In this document: positions 60,201 through 64,000 of the stretch, piece by piece
Position numbering within the stretch: position 1 is the stretch's first letter
Layout: every line of letters starts with the position of its first letter
Assembly (NCBI RefSeq): GCF_003672135.1
Contig: NC_039511.1
Coordinates: 2,816,464 to 2,880,463, forward strand
Length of the DNA: 64,000 nucleotides
DNA from: Ooceraea biroi
Lineage: Eukaryota; Arthropoda; Insecta; Hymenoptera; Formicidae
Direction: 5' to 3'
Notes under the pieces: model-generated
Told to the model about the DNA's origin: nothing
The model's database searches: none
Seen by the model: only the letters and a program-made list of their open reading frames with translations
Position numbers and translations under genes: made by a program

Positions 60201-62347
60201 GAAAAGCGAGGATTACGTGTTCCCTTGGCAGGCCGACAAAGGAAATAAGCGCAAGCGGCTGCCCGACTCGGACAGATACGAGTATCCTTGGGAGAGAAGG
60301 GAAAGACTGGCGAAGGAGCAACGAGAAAAACGGAAACGGGCCAACAGGTTCAAGAAGCTGATCTTTGACGACGAGGACGAGGACGAGGAGGAGACCAAAA
60401 GCGAAGCGAAGCGTGAGAGACCCGTTTATCCTTGGGAGGTATACGACGTTCCTTCGACGACTCGCGCGAATGCTAGACGCGGTATCTCGCGCAGGTACGT
60501 GAACGACAACGAGGAATCCAACAGTGAGCAACCGCCGCTAAAGTTCAGTAGCAAATACAGTTCCAGCGACGTAAAACCGTTCCCGGGAAAGTCGTCCAGA
60601 GCGCGAGAGATCAGCAGATCCATCAAGAAAATCCTCGAGGAGGACGATGAAGAGCAAGATTCGAGGGAGGTCGCGGATTATCCATCATTTGGGCGGAAAT
60701 CATCGTCTTCGTCTGAAAGAGGAATCTCCAGAGGAACGCTCGTGCCAGAGAACGTCACGCAGCCGTCGAGAAAGAGAACCGGAAGACGAAGGGATTCCCG
60801 AGTCGACGGAAATGCGTCCAGCAACTCGCGCTTTGATTCAAAGAACTTGAAAAGCAGAGAGACCGATGAAGACGAAGAAGAAGATGAGAGTGCAGGGGAA
60901 TATCTGAGGCTAAACAAGAATAATTTAGATGAGGATAATTCAGAGTCACGGATAGAGACAACGAGCCAGCCGGACCAGTTATCCACGACGGAAATCTCTT
61001 CTACAACTAGGCAACGTATGAAACGCCGACGAAGAATATCGAAAAATAACTCAACGATTTCCGTCGACAACTCTCCTGTCGAATCTATCACCAAACCCGC
61101 TAAAAGAAGACGCAGGAAACCTCACGGGTTAACGAGAATTAGCACAGACCTTGAAACAAGTAAATCGGTTCTCATTCCTGTGCAAAGGAAGTATTCGGAA
61201 ACGGGCAAAGTCGTAAAAACGCATAATAATTCGGATTCCGCTGAGAGGAGCGACGCTGATCATCCAGCGGAAACTTCAACTCCAAAAACAGGAACAGTCG
61301 AGCGCCGATCGAGGATCTCAAAGGAAAAGATTGTTAGGAAGACTGTTTATCCAGACGAAAACTTTGACTCTGTAAAAGTGAACGCAACTCGAACAGAGCC
61401 AGTAAAAATATTAAAAATCAAATCGAGACGTAGAAAGAATAATAATAAACGGAATGATAACACAGATAATGATAAGAAGGAATTAATGAAGCAGAAGAAT
61501 GAGGAAGAGGATTATGACAAGTTCTTTGGTGAAGATGAAATTAAAAGATTCGCGATATTAGAGAATCCTGAAGTCGAAGGCAAAGATAATCCTTTGAAGA
61601 GTTTTGGAGTGAAGAGGGAAGAAATTAAGAGGATAAATAATTTCAGCCTACCTGACAGAGTAATTAATGATGATAACAACGATGACTTTTGGATGTCAGA
61701 AGTAAGTTTGTCACCACATCACAGGACGGTTCAGCTGACCCAATACGGCGCCAGACAGATAACTTCCTCTATGTCCTGGATTTCAAAGAATTACGATTAT
61801 TAAGGCACGAATCCTTTTGCACTTTAATTTTCAAACAAGATACCATCATAATAATGATTTAAAAATTAATGTCAGGCTTGTAATATAAAACACATTCGAA
61901 TTTTTGTTAAGAATTTGAATAATTTATTCATAATGTACAAAACAGACAAACACTTACAATTAATACCAGAATATCTATCAAACAAATTTCATAAAATAAC
62001 ATAATATTTCCATAAATTATAAATTATGACACAGATTAAGAATGATTCTGAATATATTTACAATTATGCGTTTAACATACTTGGTTTTTAACAAACTTTT
62101 ATGATTTCAGACTTACGCAATAAGCAATTTATTGCATAATACTCTACCAAATCGAGTAAGAAATGATCGAATCAACGGAAGGATTGAGTGGAGTAAAGCA
62201 AAGGAAGATCGGAAAAAGCAAATCAGTAAGGAGGAAGTAGGCGAAGAAAGAAAAGACCAAACTGCGGAAGAAACGCGGAGACCAAGTTTATTACAGACCG
62301 AGTATATAAAGGATCCGGAACGCAGGCTATACTATTACGTAGAATAA
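54588..62347 (+). CDS. Very large secreted, charged protein of unknown function (3 exons)
   Basis: I do not recognise this gene. Exons 54588-57216, 57398-61701 and 62111-62347 join in frame to about 2,389 residues. The start MEQQRQARKLIIIVLLTIASV is a clear signal peptide (charged start, hydrophobic core, cleavage likely near residue 25). The rest is rich in Glu, Lys, Asp, Arg, Ser and Thr, with acidic runs (EEDDEEQD, EDEDEEE) and basic runs (KKKKKKKSK). In the mature chain I find only two cysteines (AYKQCDEV and RKLDCFKAKY, about 58045-58175), in the one stretch that looks folded. Furin-type sites include RRKRSEQ at the end of exon 1 and KSKRSVTED near 58950. Three FPWQ/YPWE motifs lie between basic clusters at 60210-60440. 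It may be an extracellular matrix protein or a processed precursor. It is neither a transposon nor an enzyme that I can see. Confidence 0.8.
57217..57397 (+). other. Intron 1 of the large secreted protein gene
   Basis: 181 bases, GTGAGT to TTTCCAG, phase 1. It starts open in frame but stops at 57386, which supports removal. Confidence 0.8.
57398..61701 (+). CDS. Large secreted protein, exon 2 (main charged body)
   Basis: The acceptor TTTCCAG at 57391-57397 joins in phase 1 and gives GAT (Asp). The frame stays open for more than 4.3 kb. A perfect donor, GAA|GTAAGT, lies at 61702 in phase 0. If it is skipped the frame runs on to TAA at 61801-61803. The exon holds both cysteines, KSKRSV, RMKRRS and the three PWE/PWQ motifs. 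Confidence 0.82.
61702..61803 (+). CDS. Alternative C-terminus of the large secreted protein (donor not used)
   Basis: If the donor at 61702 is skipped, the frame adds 33 residues (VSLSPHHRTVQL, ending SWISKNYDY). No canonical AATAAA follows closely; AATATA at 61882-61887 is the nearest variant. It could equally be intron sequence. Confidence 0.35.
   Translation, partial: VSLSPHHRTVQLTQYGARQITSSMSWISKNYDY
62111..62347 (+). CDS. Large secreted protein, exon 3 (C-terminus)
   Basis: The acceptor ATGATTTCAG ends at 62110. The exon is open in exactly the phase left by the donor at 61702, for 78 codons to TAA at 62345-62347. It reads TYAISNLLHNTLPNRV, then Lys/Glu/Arg-rich sequence, and ends RRLYYYVE. 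A canonical AATAAA is at 62896-62901. Confidence 0.65.
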   Translation, partial: TYAISNLLHNTLPNRVRNDRINGRIEWSKAKEDRKKQISKEEVGEERKDQTAEETRRPSLLQTEYIKDPERRLYYYVE

Positions 62348-64000
62348 TACTATGTACTATTACGTAATATTAACTCTCGTATTATTACGCAATTGGTTAC
62401 AGCCAACGCATCTATTGTTTGATTATTAAGAAGAGAGACATTTCCATTTTCTCATATAATGTTAAGAGCTGTGGATAATTATAAAGAATTCTTTTAGTGC
62501 TCATACAAATTATAGACTCTTTATGTTCATATTTTTATTTAATTTCATTTAATAATATATAATACAAGAAATTGTTTGATCATGTTTAAAAAATTAGAAA
62601 TCGTCATACATGTTTAAATATTCGCAAGTTGCACCCGAATAACTATTTTTCAGAATTTTAGAACTTTTACAAAGGCAGAGATAATGTCGCGAATACTTGC
62701 GAATTTACTTCAACAAATTCGACATTCTTAATTTTTGCGATAGTTGGTTGGCTACCGTTTTAGCTTTATCACAGAGAAAGCGCATTTTTAGATGGATAGC
62801 GGTTTTAAACGCGGCGTAGCCGAGGGTGTTGTAATAGTTTCTTTTGGCTTGTAACTACGTTATTGTTGTACATAGTCGAGAATATTTTTGTTATAAATAA
62901 ATGTTACGGCAGGATTACATAATGTCTCATTCGAGACACCGCTCTATCTGTTCTTTTGTGTGGCACGGCCTACGCGCACCGCGAAGAAATGTAAAATCGC
63001 GGAGAAACTCTCTTGTCGTTCGAGACGATAAAGAAATCTCACTAGTAGCTGAGATTTTCTGCCCATGCGTGAATTCGCATTGCGCCGGCAATAATCGCGA
63101 TCTTTTTTCGGCCTGGCATACTTGATCCGCTTTCGAAACCGAACTTTAGGCTAATCGCGCAGCGTTGATCATTTTCTAGAAAAACGCGAGATTAATTGCG
63201 CGATTATATACGATTCGTAGGCACGGTGAGAAGACAGTGACGCTTTACAATATATTATCTCATTAACGTAATTAAAAATAATGTGTAACGTTTTCTATGT
63301 AGAGCAGAAGAGAAAGCAAATAATTTCACGGATACTTTTCTTAATAATACGCGACAATTTGATCTCTCTTTCTCTCTAAAACGCGTTTAATTAAATTATG
63401 AGATATAGTATATGTATAATTCATACATATACTTAGACATTAATATAAATAATGTAACATTTTCTGCAAGGAAAGCTAATCTAGTGAAACTACTTTCTCA
63501 CGTTAAATTCGTTAAATTTTAAATTGTGTCAATTGCTTCTTTACATAATTACGATGCCATTATTAGCGCCTAATTAAGCGCTCTTGTCATTAAATTCTTA
63601 ATGTTTCTCATCGGTCTTTCTCTTCTATAATCGCAATACTTTTCGTCGGCAGATATTTATCGTCACAACAATCGCTGCGATCTACGAAAGTACTGGATTA
63701 TTAGCCTCGTTACGTAATCGTTGCCCGTCTTCGAGGAGCGGATAGCCTTGATCCAATTTTTGGTGCACGAGTGCGATAATCTCTTTGAGCTGCTTAATAT
63801 AAGCGATTATTAATGATTACTCTATCCATTGGCATCGTTAATGAAGAAAATGCCGGGCAATTATGCGTAATGCGATAAAGTTTCAGTGCATGCAAATAAC
63901 CGTTGCGTTCCGCTTTACCGTTGTGCCGTATTGCGCGATCGCGCACATACAGAGTGCTCCAAAGTTAGAGATCATTCCCCGGATACTGCATCTTTCTTTA
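62348..64000. other. 3' UTR and intergenic DNA to window end
   Basis: AATAAA at 62896-62901. No further gene is seen. Near 63950, ACAGAGTGCTCCAAAG may be the start of another short element cut by the window edge. Confidence 0.5.
62896..62901 (+). promoter_or_regulatory. Candidate poly(A) signal, large secreted protein gene
   Basis: AATAAA lies about 550 bases past the stop of exon 3, the first canonical hexamer I see downstream. Confidence 0.4.

Overview
This is eukaryotic DNA, most likely from a hymenopteran insect and probably an ant. Support for this: long AT-rich introns with GT/AG borders, a Cad96Ca-type receptor tyrosine kinase, a Spaetzle-family cystine-knot ligand, a mariner element, and many short palindromic DNA transposons ending in CAGGGTG or flanked by TTAA. 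The species call is inference. No bacterial features, CRISPR arrays, rRNA or tRNA genes were recognised.

Layout. (1) 1-11114 holds no certain exon. It carries a TTAA-flanked foldback element (1967-2684), a TA-flanked MITE (3306-3854) and a nested long palindrome (6892-7452). (2) 11115-28715, plus strand, is a receptor tyrosine kinase in seven recognisable coding exons. One giant exon encodes a cysteine-free, Ser/Thr/Gln-rich ectodomain plus the membrane segment; six short exons encode the juxtamembrane region and a complete kinase. The activation loop has no tyrosine. The signal-peptide exon is not settled. Its introns hold a second, inverted foldback copy (24550-25269), an ATCGG-rich MITE and an 80-nt hairpin. 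(3) 28716-40468 is gene-poor and contains a MITE just past the kinase stop. (4) 40469-46806, plus strand, is a Spaetzle-like neurotrophin gene (seven exons, first exon missing) with a decayed mariner in its second visible intron. (5) 48489-51814, minus strand, is a tandem array of nine units of about 400 bp. Each looks like a phase 0-0 exon encoding the bipartite helix-turn-helix DNA-binding region of a mariner transposase, with no catalytic domain. This is the least ordinary structure in the window. (6) 54588-62347, plus strand, is a very large secreted, highly charged protein of unknown function (three exons, about 2,390 residues) with several furin-type sites and an alternative C-terminus.

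How they relate. The kinase and the Spaetzle ligand are both signalling genes, but nothing in the sequence shows that they work together; Spaetzle ligands act on Toll receptors. All exon joins were made by hand from splice consensus and reading phase, and each was checked for frame continuity. There is no transcript evidence.
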